Shown here piece after piece: positions 37,494-46,406 of a stretch of DNA of 64,000 nt. A model generated the notes under the pieces. It saw only the letters and a program-made list of their open reading frames with translations. It did no database searches and was not told the origin of the DNA. Position numbers and translations under genes: made by a program. Origin of the DNA: Acidihalobacter prosperus (lineage in GTDB: Bacteria; Pseudomonadota; Gammaproteobacteria; DSM-5130; Acidihalobacteraceae); NCBI RefSeq assembly GCF_000754095.2, contig NZ_JQSG02000003.1:609397-673396 (forward strand), read 5' to 3'. Every line of letters begins with the position of its first letter. Within the stretch, counting starts at the first letter, position 1.

Positions 37494-40382
37494 TCAGGGC
37501 GCCGCACCCTCTTCGCCCAGCTGCGCCTCCCACAGGCGGCCCACCGCGGCCCGCAGGCCGGCGACCTCGTCCGACGGCACCACGGCGGGCATCGCCTGGA
37601 GCGTCAGGGCATGCGTGCGGTCTCGATAGGCCTTGTAGGCATCCGTCAGCAACGCGGCGTCGGCCGGGTCCATGACGCCCGCCTCGGCCAACGCTTGCAG
37701 TAGACGGATATTGTCCGTGTAGCGGACCAGCGCCGGATGGGCGCGCGCGTGCAAGAGCACGTTATATTGCACCAGAAATTCGATATCCGCGATACCGCCC
37801 GGGTCCTTTTTCAGATCGAATTGCACAGGATCGCGGCTGCCCAGCGTCCGCCACATGCGTTCGCGCATCTCGCGCACCTCGCGGCGCAGCGCCGCAGGCG
37901 CCCGTTCCCGACACAAGGTGCGCTCGCGAATGGCGGCAAAGCCCGATGCCACCGACGGTGCGCCGGCGATGAAACGCGCGCGCACCAGGGCCTGATGCTC
38001 CCACACCCAGGCCTGATCCTGCTGGTAAAGCGAGAAGGCATCCAGCGAACTGACCAGCAGGCCGGAGGCGCCGCTGGGGCGCAGCCTGATATCGATCTCG
38101 TAGAGCGTGCCCGCCGACGTATAAGTGCCGAGCAGGTGTATCACCCGCTGCGCGAGGCGCGCGAAATAGACCGCGTTGTCGATCGGGCGCTCGCCGCGCG
38201 TGAGCTGCTCGCCGGTACCGGATTCGTAGAGGAACACCACGTCCAGATCGGAACCATAACCCAGCTCGATGCCACCGAGCTTGCCGTAGGCCACGATCCC
38301 AAAACCCGCCTCGCGGTCCTCGCCGGCCAGCCAGGGCGGGCCGTGCCGGGCGGCAAGCTGGTGACCAGCCACGGCCAGCACCCTATCGAGTATCACCTCG
38401 GCGATCCAGGTCAGCTGGTCGCTTACCCGCATCAGCGGCAACGCGCCGGTCACGTCCGCGGCCGCGACCTTGAGCACCTGAGCCGCCTTGAACTGACGCA
38501 GGCGATCCATCAGCTGTTCCACGTCGTCGTCCGGCACCTCGGCCAGCGCCGCCGACAGCTCGCGGGCCAGCCCTTCGCGCTCCGGCGGCGCGTACAGGCT
38601 ACGCGGGTCCAGCAGTTCGTCTAGCAGCAGCGGCATGCGCGCCAGCTGCTCGGCGATCCAGGGGCTGGCCGCGCACAGGCGTACCAGCTGCGATAGCGCC
38701 AGCGGGCTCTCCACCAGCAGCGCGAGGTAGACCGAACGGCCCGCCATGGCCTGGATCAGGGTCAACGCCCGCGCCAGCGTCCGCGCCGGCGCAGGCAGCG
38801 TGACCGCCGCCCGCACCAGCAGGGGCACGAGCTGGGCCAGTCGCTGGCGGGCGGTTTCGGTCAAGGTACGGGTGGCCGGTGCGTTGGCCAGTGCGGCGAG
38901 ATGTTCGGCGGCCGCCCCGGCTTCGGTCTCCTCATAACCGTCGGCGGCAAGAAGCGTGCGCAGCGCCGCTTCATCCCCTTCGCGCCAGGCGCGGGCGAGT
39001 CCGTCATCGCCCGCGCCGCCCGCCTCGAGCTGAGGCGAGGCGAACATGCGCTCGAAATGCTCGTGCACACCGCGCATCTGCTCGTCGAGCACGGCGCGGA
39101 AGGACGGCCAATCCTCGCAGCCCATGGACCAGGCCAGCCGCAATCGCCCCAACGCATCCTCGGGCAGACGATGCGTCTGCTGATCGGCCTGCATCTGCAG
39201 GCGGTTCTCGGCCTGGCGCAAATAGACGTAGGCCGACTGCAATTCCCGTTCCGCCCATCGCGGCAGCAGATCCCGGTCGGCCAGCCGCGCGAGGGTCTCG
39301 CGAATGCCGCGGTGCTGCAGCCCGCGGTCGCGGCCCGCACGAATCAGCTGGAAGCCCTGGCCGATGAACTCGATCTCTCGAATACCGCCGGGCGAGCGCT
39401 TGAGATCGACATGCTCGCCGCGCTTTTCCGACTCGCGGTTGATCATCGCCTTCATCTCGCGCAGCGATTCGAACACGCCATAGTCGAGGTAGCGCCGATA
39501 GACGAAAGGCCGTAACGTCGCCAGCAGGCGCTCGCCGGCCGCATGGTCGCCAGCCGCCACGCGCGCCTTGATCCAGGCATAGCGCTCCCACTCCCGGCCG
39601 TGCGCCGCGTAGTAATGCTCCATCGACGCGGCATGCGTGACCAGCGGACCATCGTCGCCGAAGGGACGCAGGCGCATATCCACTCGCCAGACCTGACCGT
39701 CCGCCGTCGCCTCCGCCAGGTAGCGGATCAGGCGCTGGGCCAGGCGCGTGAAATACGCCTGATGATCCAGCGACTGGCGGCCGTCGGTCTGTCCGGGTGA
39801 CGCATAGGCGAAGATGAGGTCGACGTCGGAGGAGAAATTCAGCTCGCCGCCGCCCAGCTTGCCCAAGGCCAGCACGATCAGGCGCTGACCGTCGGCGGGA
39901 CGGCCGAAGCGCGGCGCGAGCGCGTCCTCGGCAAAAGCCAGCGCCGCCTCGATCAGCCAATCGGCCAGTTCGGACAGATCCGCCAGGGTTTCGGCCAGAT
40001 CGGCCGCACCCGCCAGATCACGCCAGGCGATGCGGACCATTTCGCGGCGGCGACACTCGCGGATCGCGCGCATGAACGCGGCTTCTTCTTCCACGCCCCC
40101 CAAGGCGTCATGGACGCGCGCCTTGAGTTTGCCGGCCCTGTCTGCGGCGACCAGCGCGTCGTCCGCGATCAGCATGCGCATCAGCGCGGACGACTGAATG
40201 CAGCTTTCGGCCACGAAGTCACTCAGCGCCCAAACGCGCGGCAGGCTGTCGGGCAGGTCGGGAGACAGCACCGCATCGCCATCGTGACGTTCCAGATAGC
40301 GCGCCCACTGATGCGCGAAGCGCGCTTGCAGCGGCGGCGGCAGCAAGGCCGTGGCATCCGGATGAGGCAGCTTGATCGACAT
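37494..40382 (-). CDS. glnE: Bifunctional glutamine synthetase adenylyltransferase/deadenylase GlnE
   Basis: 962 residues from the ATG at 40382. Two nucleotidyltransferase halves are visible, with GGGELNFSSDVDLIFAY (adenylyl-removing side) and GGIELGYGSDLDVVFLYE (adenylylating side). It sets glutamine synthetase activity according to nitrogen status. A longer frame to 40445 lacks support. Confidence 0.96.
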   Translation of the reverse strand: MSIKLPHPDATALLPPPLQARFAHQWARYLERHDGDAVLSPDLPDSLPRVWALSDFVAESCIQSSALMRMLIADDALVAADRAGKLKARVHDALGGVEEEAAFMRAIRECRRREMVRIAWRDLAGAADLAETLADLSELADWLIEAALAFAEDALAPRFGRPADGQRLIVLALGKLGGGELNFSSDVDLIFAYASPGQTDGRQSLDHQAYFTRLAQRLIRYLAEATADGQVWRVDMRLRPFGDDGPLVTHAASMEHYYAAHGREWERYAWIKARVAAGDHAAGERLLATLRPFVYRRYLDYGVFESLREMKAMINRESEKRGEHVDLKRSPGGIREIEFIGQGFQLIRAGRDRGLQHRGIRETLARLADRDLLPRWAERELQSAYVYLRQAENRLQMQADQQTHRLPEDALGRLRLAWSMGCEDWPSFRAVLDEQMRGVHEHFERMFASPQLEAGGAGDDGLARAWREGDEAALRTLLAADGYEETEAGAAAEHLAALANAPATRTLTETARQRLAQLVPLLVRAAVTLPAPARTLARALTLIQAMAGRSVYLALLVESPLALSQLVRLCAASPWIAEQLARMPLLLDELLDPRSLYAPPEREGLARELSAALAEVPDDDVEQLMDRLRQFKAAQVLKVAAADVTGALPLMRVSDQLTWIAEVILDRVLAVAGHQLAARHGPPWLAGEDREAGFGIVAYGKLGGIELGYGSDLDVVFLYESGTGEQLTRGERPIDNAVYFARLAQRVIHLLGTYTSAGTLYEIDIRLRPSGASGLLVSSLDAFSLYQQDQAWVWEHQALVRARFIAGAPSVASGFAAIRERTLCRERAPAALRREVREMRERMWRTLGSRDPVQFDLKKDPGGIADIEFLVQYNVLLHARAHPALVRYTDNIRLLQALAEAGVMDPADAALLTDAYKAYRDRTHALTLQAMPAVVPSDEVAGLRAAVGRLWEAQLGEEGAAP

Positions 40383-40448
40383 CTGCCGGAGACTACTGGG
40401 CGCCCGCCGGCGAGACAAGGGCGGGTCCGTGCCACTCGTTCGCAAGCG

Positions 40449-40480
40449 CGAAAAAAGAAGCCCCGGCGCAAGGCCGGGGC
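40449..40480 (-). terminator. Terminator of the porin gene
   Basis: Stem GCCCCGGC/GCCGGGGC (40460-40467 with 40473-40480) followed on the minus strand by a T-rich run with a break (TTCTTTTTTCG). It lies about 50 bases past the porin stop and upstream of glnE. Confidence 0.85.
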
Positions 40481-40532
40481 AACGGCGGTTATTACCGCAC
40501 CGGAGAAAAATCGGTAAAGACTGCCCGCGCGA

Positions 40533-41969
40533 TCAGAACACCGCGGTCAGCTCCAGATCGATTCGGTTGCCCATCGAATTGGCGATCTGCTGCGCGTTGT
40601 TGCGCTGCACCGGATTGGTGATCGCATCCGGGTGCGGCACGTCCAGCTTCTGGATTGCGTAGTTCAGGGTCAGGCGCGTGCTCTTGGTGAGGAAGTACTG
40701 CGCTCCCAGCGTCCAGGTCTTGAAGTCGCGTTCCAGCGCCGCGTTGTTGGTCAGGCGGTTGTACTGGTCGTAGCGCAGCTGCAGCTGGACGTTGTGGGTG
40801 ACGTAGTAACCGCCCTGGATGTACGCACCCCAGGCCTTGTTGTCGCTGCCGGGATAGATGGTCCACTGGGTCAGGTTGTTGTATCCACCCAGAGCCTGGC
40901 CGGAGTACTGGCTGGCTACGGACGCGTCGTACTGGAACGGCGCGGGCGCGAGGATCCATCCACTTGCCTGCATGTAGCCGGCGTGCATGATGTAACCGCC
41001 GGCCTGACGCTGGTGCCGCCCGTATTCGCCGCCCACACCCCAGCGGTTGAGCTTGTAGGTGCCGATCTGATCGATCTTGCGCTGGCCGTTGTGGAACCAC
41101 ACCCAAGCGCCAGCGTCGTTGCGATAGGCGCCCTTGCCGCCGAACACGTAGGACATGCGCAGCATGCCGTAGGTGTCCATGCCGTTGTTGTTGTTGGTGG
41201 CGGTGATCGGCCCACCGTTGCCCACCATGAAGGCGTAGGCATATTCCCAGGGGCCGCGGTCGAACCAGTTGAATACCTTGAGGCCGATATCGCGATACGA
41301 GCCATAACCCGTCACATTGCTACTCGAAGGAATGAACTGGTATCCGCCATTGCCCGCCGATGTCACCTGCGTCTTGGGATCGATGAAGCGTTCCAGCGTA
41401 TTCTGCAGCGAAGCCGTACTGTAGTTGACGAACGGCAGCACCGGGATGCCCACGCGCGACTCCCAGCTGCCCGGCACCTTCTGCAGGCCCAGCGAGAAAC
41501 GCACCAGCTTGGGATCGGCATTCCAGGTCACGAAGGCATCCGAAACCACCGGGTGCTGGCCGGCGAAGTAGGTCATGCCATTGTTGCCGAACTCGGTCAG
41601 GAAGAAGTAGTCGACCTTGTTGTCCAGCGGCGACAGCGTGCCGCGCACGCCGATACGGCCGCGCAGCAGGTTGAAGCTGTTGGTGGAACTCAGATTCGGA
41701 CCGATCAGGTTGAAGTTCGGCACCGCGCCGTTGAAGGCCCGGACCGAAGGTGGTCCCTGCAGGCCGCTGACGGTATTGCCGCTGGTGGTCGCATAGTCGG
41801 GCTGGATGAAGCCCCAGACATTGACCGGCTTCGACACGCCCGGGGGCGAGGTATTGTAGAGCTGCAGCCAGTTGGCCGCCTCGGCGGATTGCGCCGCAAG
41901 GCCCATGGACGCGGCGACGGCCGCGGCCAGCATGCTCTTGGCGAAGACGGTCTTCGAAGGATTTTTCAT
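40533..41969 (-). CDS. Outer-membrane porin, phosphate-selective-porin-like
   Basis: 478 residues from the ATG at 41969 with GGGGAG five bases upstream. Signal peptide about 1-30 (ends near AQSAEA), then alternating aromatic beta-strands (WGFIQPDY, LRGRIGVRGT, YFFLTEFG, YIQGGYYVTHNVQLQLRYDQYNRL) ending in a C-terminal Phe (LELTAVF), as in outer-membrane barrels. It should form a channel for small solutes. The DsrE gene is 62 bases upstream, so the two are probably one operon. Confidence 0.82.
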   Translation of the reverse strand: MKNPSKTVFAKSMLAAAVAASMGLAAQSAEAANWLQLYNTSPPGVSKPVNVWGFIQPDYATTSGNTVSGLQGPPSVRAFNGAVPNFNLIGPNLSSTNSFNLLRGRIGVRGTLSPLDNKVDYFFLTEFGNNGMTYFAGQHPVVSDAFVTWNADPKLVRFSLGLQKVPGSWESRVGIPVLPFVNYSTASLQNTLERFIDPKTQVTSAGNGGYQFIPSSSNVTGYGSYRDIGLKVFNWFDRGPWEYAYAFMVGNGGPITATNNNNGMDTYGMLRMSYVFGGKGAYRNDAGAWVWFHNGQRKIDQIGTYKLNRWGVGGEYGRHQRQAGGYIMHAGYMQASGWILAPAPFQYDASVASQYSGQALGGYNNLTQWTIYPGSDNKAWGAYIQGGYYVTHNVQLQLRYDQYNRLTNNAALERDFKTWTLGAQYFLTKSTRLTLNYAIQKLDVPHPDAITNPVQRNNAQQIANSMGNRIDLELTAVF

Positions 41970-42031
41970 AGACACTCCCCTGATCTCGAATTGTTATGAA
42001 CGAAATGAAACCCGGAACGACGCGCCGTCGA

Positions 42032-42502
42032 TCAGGGCTTGATCAGAATGTAGCCATGCTGCACGAGATCCACGATGCGCGCGGCGCCCGCCGGGACCAC
42101 CTCGGCCTCGGGATTCAGCTTCGGGGTGTAGCCGAGCTGTTTGGAGAAATTCATCAGCGTGTTGTGGCAGGCGTCGAACTTGATGCCGTAGTTCTTGGCC
42201 ATCTCGATGACACGCTTGCGGTTCACGTTGTTGTCGAGCAGCAGGCGCAGGCCGGGCCCGAAGGCCACAATTTCAAGATCGACCTTGTCCGGGCCGTAGT
42301 AGCGGGCCAGATTGGCCGCCACATTGAGAACCAAGGTCTGCTTCATCGGGTTGGGGTCGCTGATCTGCAGCACGATATGGTGGGTGGCGAAAGGCTTCTG
42401 TTCGATGGGCGGCATCTTCACTTCGGCGGAAGCCGGGCCGGCCGCCAGCAGGCCCAGTGACACCAGCGCCAGCAGCGCCCTGAAAACAAATCGACTCATC
42501 AT
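42032..42502 (-). CDS. Periplasmic DsrE-family protein
   Basis: 156 residues; GGGAG upstream of the ATG at 42502. A signal peptide (1-26, ends near GPASA) is followed by a DsrE/DsrF-like domain: HHIVLQISDPNPMKQTLVLNVAANLARYYG, LEIVAFGPGLRLLL and a single Cys112 in FDACHNTL, the position of the sulfur-carrier Cys in DsrE relatives. It resembles the periplasmic half of the anti-sigma factor on the other side of the divergent promoter region. Role (sulfur or oxidant sensing or carriage) is inferred. Confidence 0.8.
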   Translation of the reverse strand: MMSRFVFRALLALVSLGLLAAGPASAEVKMPPIEQKPFATHHIVLQISDPNPMKQTLVLNVAANLARYYGPDKVDLEIVAFGPGLRLLLDNNVNRKRVIEMAKNYGIKFDACHNTLMNFSKQLGYTPKLNPEAEVVPAGAARIVDLVQHGYILIKP

Positions 42503-42896
42503 GGTGATCTCCCTCTGGATAGCGATACTTATCGTCTTTTCTTACAACCGCACGCCATCGCACGCGGTGTGAGGCAATCCTCAATGAACCAAGATGCGCC
42601 CCGTTTAACACTTATTCCACAAATTCTTCACAAAAACTCACAAATATTATTATCTCAATATAATCAATGTGTTGTGATTTCAAAAAAACAACAAGAGCGA
42701 ACTACAAATGCACTATTTAATTAAATAATTAAATATAAATTCATAATATTAATAACTGTTGATTTACTCACGCACGCCATCCCCATCGACTGCCCGCGCG
42801 CCGCCGCGACAATGCGCCGCCCCCCGGCGGGCGCCGCCCGTGGGAATAACTTCGGTATACTGGACGTCTTAATGTCTGGAAACGAGCCCGAAACCC
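42503..42896. other. Divergent regulatory region with an AT-rich island
   Basis: 394 bases between the DsrE/porin operon and the ECF sigma gene. 42600-42780 is very AT-rich (TTTAATTAAATAATTAAAT and TTCATAATATTAATAACTG) inside an otherwise GC-rich genome, as expected for bent or easily melted promoter DNA or a nucleoid-protein site. The right end holds the ECF promoter candidate. Confidence 0.55.
42843..42872 (+). promoter_or_regulatory. Candidate ECF-type promoter of the sigma-factor gene
   Basis: GGAATAAC at 42843-42850 resembles the ECF -35 (GGAAC-type), and GTCTTAA at 42866-42872 the -10, with usual spacing; the sigma gene starts 24 bases further on. A sigma70-like TATACT at 42856-42861 also occurs. 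Autoregulation would be typical but is not proven. Confidence 0.4.
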
Positions 42897-43466
42897 ATGG
42901 ACACGCCAGGTATGTTTGACCTCGTCAGCCTATCCAGCCAGATCAAGAAGCGTATCGCCGAAGAGCGGCCGCGCCTCTACCGCATGGCCTATGCCTGGTG
43001 TTGCGACCCCACGCTTGCCGACGATCTGGCACAGGAGGCCATCTCCAAGGGCCTGCAGAAGGCCGGGCAACTGCGCGAGGCCGAACGACTGCAAAGCTGG
43101 CTCTACGCGATACTCCACAACTGCTGGCGCACGCATCTGCGTCGGCAGCGCCCGGATCAGCCTCTCGACGAGGAAGCCTTTCCCTGCGACGACTGCCCGG
43201 AAACGGTCAATCAGCGGCAGCAGGTCGTGGACCGCGTGCGCGCGGCCATCAAGGCGCTGCCCCTCGGTCAGCGCGAGGTGATTACCCTGGTCGACCTCAA
43301 CGGTTTCGCCTATGCGGAAGTGGCACGTATCTTGGATATACCCATTGGCACCGTCATGAGCCGTCTCAGCAGAGCGCGTCAGGCCCTGCTGGTCGCCCTG
43401 GCGGACGTACAACAGCAATCTCCGCAGACGTCATCTCCACGCGCCTCACTCAGAAGGGTCAAGTGA
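42897..43466 (+). CDS. ECF-type RNA polymerase sigma factor
   Basis: 189 residues. Region 2 (RPRLYRMAYAWCCDPTLADDLAQEAISKGLQ and LYAILHNCWRTHLRR) and region 4 (ALPLGQREVITLVDLNGFAYAEVARILDIPIGTVMSRLSRARQAL) are complete. It overlaps the anti-sigma gene by ATGA, so the two are translated together, a standard sigma/anti-sigma arrangement. Confidence 0.93.
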   Translation: MDTPGMFDLVSLSSQIKKRIAEERPRLYRMAYAWCCDPTLADDLAQEAISKGLQKAGQLREAERLQSWLYAILHNCWRTHLRRQRPDQPLDEEAFPCDDCPETVNQRQQVVDRVRAAIKALPLGQREVITLVDLNGFAYAEVARILDIPIGTVMSRLSRARQALLVALADVQQQSPQTSSPRASLRRVK

Positions 43467-44206
43467 TGAACACGGGATTTCGTGACGATCCTCGACTGCA
43501 CGCCTACATCGACAACGAACTCGATGTGGACGATCGTGCCGAGCTGCTCGAAACGATGTATGAGGATACGGACCTGCGCAATCAGGTCTGCGAACTGCGC
43601 CGCATCAAGGATCTGGTCCAGCAGGCTTACTTCGTCCCACCTCCACCGCCGCAGGCACACGCAAGCCGGCGCGGCTTCGGCCAACGTCGGTCCATCGCGG
43701 CCTGCTGCGCGGTACTCGCGCTGATGCTGCTGAGTTTTGCCGGCGGCTGGCTGGTCCACTCGCGCGAGGACGCGGCCTCGCTGACCGACCACCTCGCCGG
43801 ACTCGGCGCCATCCGTCTCGACACAGGTCTGGGCACGGAGGCGGCACCGCCGCGGGTGCTGCTGCATGTGGCCACGGACAATCCGGTCAAGTTCGCGGGT
43901 ACCCTGCAGCAGGCCAGCTATCTGCTGAACAAGGGTGGCCGAGATGGCATCGAGGTCGAAGTCGTCGCCAATGCCGGCGGGCTCAAGCTGCTGGAGGCCA
44001 ACGACAACTCCGATTATGCGACCCGCATCCGCGAAATGATGCGCAAGTATCCGAACCTGCATTTCGTCGCCTGCGGCATCACGCTGCACCATCTTGAGGC
44101 AGCAGGCGTGCCGGTCGACCTGATACGGCACGTACGGGTTGCGCCTTCAGCCGTGGAAGAGGTGGTCAAACGCCTGCGCCAGGGCTGGATGTACGTCAAC
44201 ATCTAA
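43466..44206 (+). CDS. Anti-sigma factor fused to a periplasmic DsrE-like domain
   Basis: 246 residues. A short cytoplasmic part (DPRLHAYIDNELD, like zinc-less anti-sigma N-termini) binds sigma; one transmembrane helix is at about 75-97; the periplasmic part (about 128-246) is DsrE-like: VLLHVATDNPVKFAGTLQQASYLL, VEVVANAGGLKLL and a Cys203 in FVACGITL at the same place as Cys112 of the neighbouring secreted DsrE protein. This domain combination is unusual and suggests that sulfur or redox state in the periplasm controls the sigma factor. That is inference. Confidence 0.82.
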   Translation: MNTGFRDDPRLHAYIDNELDVDDRAELLETMYEDTDLRNQVCELRRIKDLVQQAYFVPPPPPQAHASRRGFGQRRSIAACCAVLALMLLSFAGGWLVHSREDAASLTDHLAGLGAIRLDTGLGTEAAPPRVLLHVATDNPVKFAGTLQQASYLLNKGGRDGIEVEVVANAGGLKLLEANDNSDYATRIREMMRKYPNLHFVACGITLHHLEAAGVPVDLIRHVRVAPSAVEEVVKRLRQGWMYVNI

Positions 44207-44235
44207 CGGCGTCGCGCGCACGGGGCTTCAAGCCG

Positions 44236-45291
44236 CTAGGCCAGGTAGGCACGGAAGGCCTCTTTGTGCGTGCTGTGGGTGTAGGCTTCGTGCCCCTCGA
44301 TGACGCCGGCGTCGACCAGCCGGCGGAGATCGCCGTCCATGGTCTGCATGCCCACCAACGCGCCGCTCTGCATCGCAGTTTCCAGCTGTCCGACCTTGCC
44401 GTCCCTAATCAGGCTCGACACGGCTGCGGTATTGACCAGCACCTCTGTGGCAGCAACCCGTCCAGAACCCTCGGCACGGCGCACGAGCTGCTGCGACACC
44501 ACGCCGCGCAGGGACGTCGAAAGCATGATCCGGACCTGCGACTGCTTACCGGCGGGAAATACGTTGATCAACCGGTCCACGGTGAGATCCGCCCGCCGCG
44601 TATGCAGGGTGCCGAGCACCAGGATACCGGTCTCCGCGGCGGTGACCGCCAGCGCAATGGTTTCGTGATCGCGCAGTTCGCCCACCAGAATCACGTCGGG
44701 GTCCTCGCGCAGCGCCGAGCGCAGTGCGGCCGCGAAGCTCGGCGTGTGCTCGCCGACCTCGCGCTGGCTGATCAGACTACGCTTGCGCGAATGCACGAAC
44801 TCGATGGGGTCCTCGATGGTGAGGATGTGGCCACGCCGCTTGGAATTGATAAAATCGACCATCGCCGCCAAGGTGGTCGACTTGCCCGAGCCGGTCTTGC
44901 CGGTCACCAGCACCAGCCCCTGCTTGTGCTGACAGAGGCTGCCCAGCACCGGCGGCAGGTCTAGCGCCTCCAGCGATCTCGGCACATGAGGGATCGCCCG
45001 CATGACCAGGCCAAGGCCGCCGAGATGGCGGAAGAGATTGACCCGGAAACGCGCCTGATCGGCCATTTGATACGCGAAATCGACTCCGTCCTCGCGCTCG
45101 AACCGCGCCCGGGCATGCTCGCCCAGCAGCTCGCCCGCCATGGTTTCGATTTCCTCGGCGGGTAGCGGGCTGTCGGATACGGCCTGAAGTTCGCCGTCCA
45201 GTCGCATCCGGGGACGCTGCCCCGCAATCAGGTGCATGTCGGAACCGCCGCGCTGCAGCAAATCCTCCAGCCAGCGATCCACGCGGCTCAC
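44236..45291 (-). CDS. PilT/PilU-type twitching ATPase
   Basis: 351 residues. Walker A GKTGSGKSTTL, Asp box TIEDPIEFVH, Walker B-like VILVGELRDHETI and His box GTLHTRRAD of type II/IV secretion ATPases. It is likely PilU-like, pairing with the PilT-like protein two bases upstream. It would power pilus retraction on the inner membrane face. Confidence 0.88.
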   Translation of the reverse strand: MSRVDRWLEDLLQRGGSDMHLIAGQRPRMRLDGELQAVSDSPLPAEEIETMAGELLGEHARARFEREDGVDFAYQMADQARFRVNLFRHLGGLGLVMRAIPHVPRSLEALDLPPVLGSLCQHKQGLVLVTGKTGSGKSTTLAAMVDFINSKRRGHILTIEDPIEFVHSRKRSLISQREVGEHTPSFAAALRSALREDPDVILVGELRDHETIALAVTAAETGILVLGTLHTRRADLTVDRLINVFPAGKQSQVRIMLSTSLRGVVSQQLVRRAEGSGRVAATEVLVNTAAVSSLIRDGKVGQLETAMQSGALVGMQTMDGDLRRLVDAGVIEGHEAYTHSTHKEAFRAYLA

Positions 45292-45293
45292 GC

Positions 45294-46388
45294 TCAGCCC
45301 CCGGCCAGGCCGACGCGCGGCAGCAACGATGCGTCGGTCACGAAGCGCTGGAATGCCTTTTTATCCTGCGCGTAGAGATAGGCGTCGTCCGGATCGATCA
45401 ATTTGCGCTGGATCCCGTCGAGCAGACCCTGGTCAAGCAACTGCATGCCCGCCTCGCGTCCGGTCTGCATGACCGAGGGGATTTGATGCGTCTTGTCGCT
45501 GAGCAGCATCTGCGCGACCGCGGGCGTCATGGCCAGGGATTCCACCACCACGCGACGTCCGCCCCCCTCGGCCGAACGCACCAGCACCTGGGAGATGACC
45601 CCTCGCAGATTGTTCGCCAGGAAACTTTTGCCCTGCTCGCGCTGCTCGGCGGGCAAGGCGTCGATGATCCGGTCGATGGTCTTGACCGCCGTGGTGGTAT
45701 GCAGCGTGGCCAGCACGAGATGGCCGGTTTCGGCGGCGACCATGGCCATCATGATGGAGTCGGGATCACGCAGCTCGCCGACCAGGATCACGTCGGGGTC
45801 CTCGCGCAGCGCCGAACGCAGACCTTCGCTGAACCCGGGCACATGGGTACCGATCTCGCGCTGGACGATCTGCGCCTTGCGGCTCTCATGGATGAATTCG
45901 ATCGGGTCTTCGAGCGTGATCACGTTCAGTGCATCCTGCCCGTTGATGAGATCGAGCATGGCCGCCAGGGTGGTGGATTTACCCGTGCCGGTCGAGCCGG
46001 TCACCAGCACCATGCCCTGACGATGCTCGGCCAGACGATGAACCACGGGCGGCAGGCCCAGATCACCAAGGCTCGGCACGAGCGAAGGGATGTGTCTGAA
46101 CGAGGCGCCGATACCGGTCGCCTTGCGAAACACATTGGCGCGAAAGCGGCCGACGCCCTCGGCCATGTAGGAAAAATCGAGATCCTCGCCCAAGCGGTAG
46201 CGCTGCTTGAGATTCTCGCTGAGGATTTCGAAGACGTAACCCAGCAGCTCGCGATCGCCAAGTTCCCTGAAACGAATCGGCATGATTTCGCCGTTCATGC
46301 GCAGCAACGGCGGCGAACCCACCGCCAGATGCACGTCGGAACACCCCTGTTCGCGACCGAGTTTCAAGAAGGCATCAATACGCGCCAC
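45294..46388 (-). CDS. PilT-type twitching ATPase
   Basis: 364 residues. GSTGTGKSTTL (Walker A), LEDPIEFIHES (Asp box), ILVGELRDPDSIM (Walker B) and ATLHTTTAVKTIDR (His box) are intact, and the N-terminus begins IDAFLKLGREQGCSDVHLAVGSPP. It is a second retraction-type ATPase adjacent to the PilU-like one, downstream of the HEAT-kinase gene. Confidence 0.88.
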   Translation of the reverse strand: MARIDAFLKLGREQGCSDVHLAVGSPPLLRMNGEIMPIRFRELGDRELLGYVFEILSENLKQRYRLGEDLDFSYMAEGVGRFRANVFRKATGIGASFRHIPSLVPSLGDLGLPPVVHRLAEHRQGMVLVTGSTGTGKSTTLAAMLDLINGQDALNVITLEDPIEFIHESRKAQIVQREIGTHVPGFSEGLRSALREDPDVILVGELRDPDSIMMAMVAAETGHLVLATLHTTTAVKTIDRIIDALPAEQREQGKSFLANNLRGVISQVLVRSAEGGGRRVVVESLAMTPAVAQMLLSDKTHQIPSVMQTGREAGMQLLDQGLLDGIQRKLIDPDDAYLYAQDKKAFQRFVTDASLLPRVGLAGG

Positions 46389-46406
46389 GATGCCGCCTCC
46401 CCAGCC

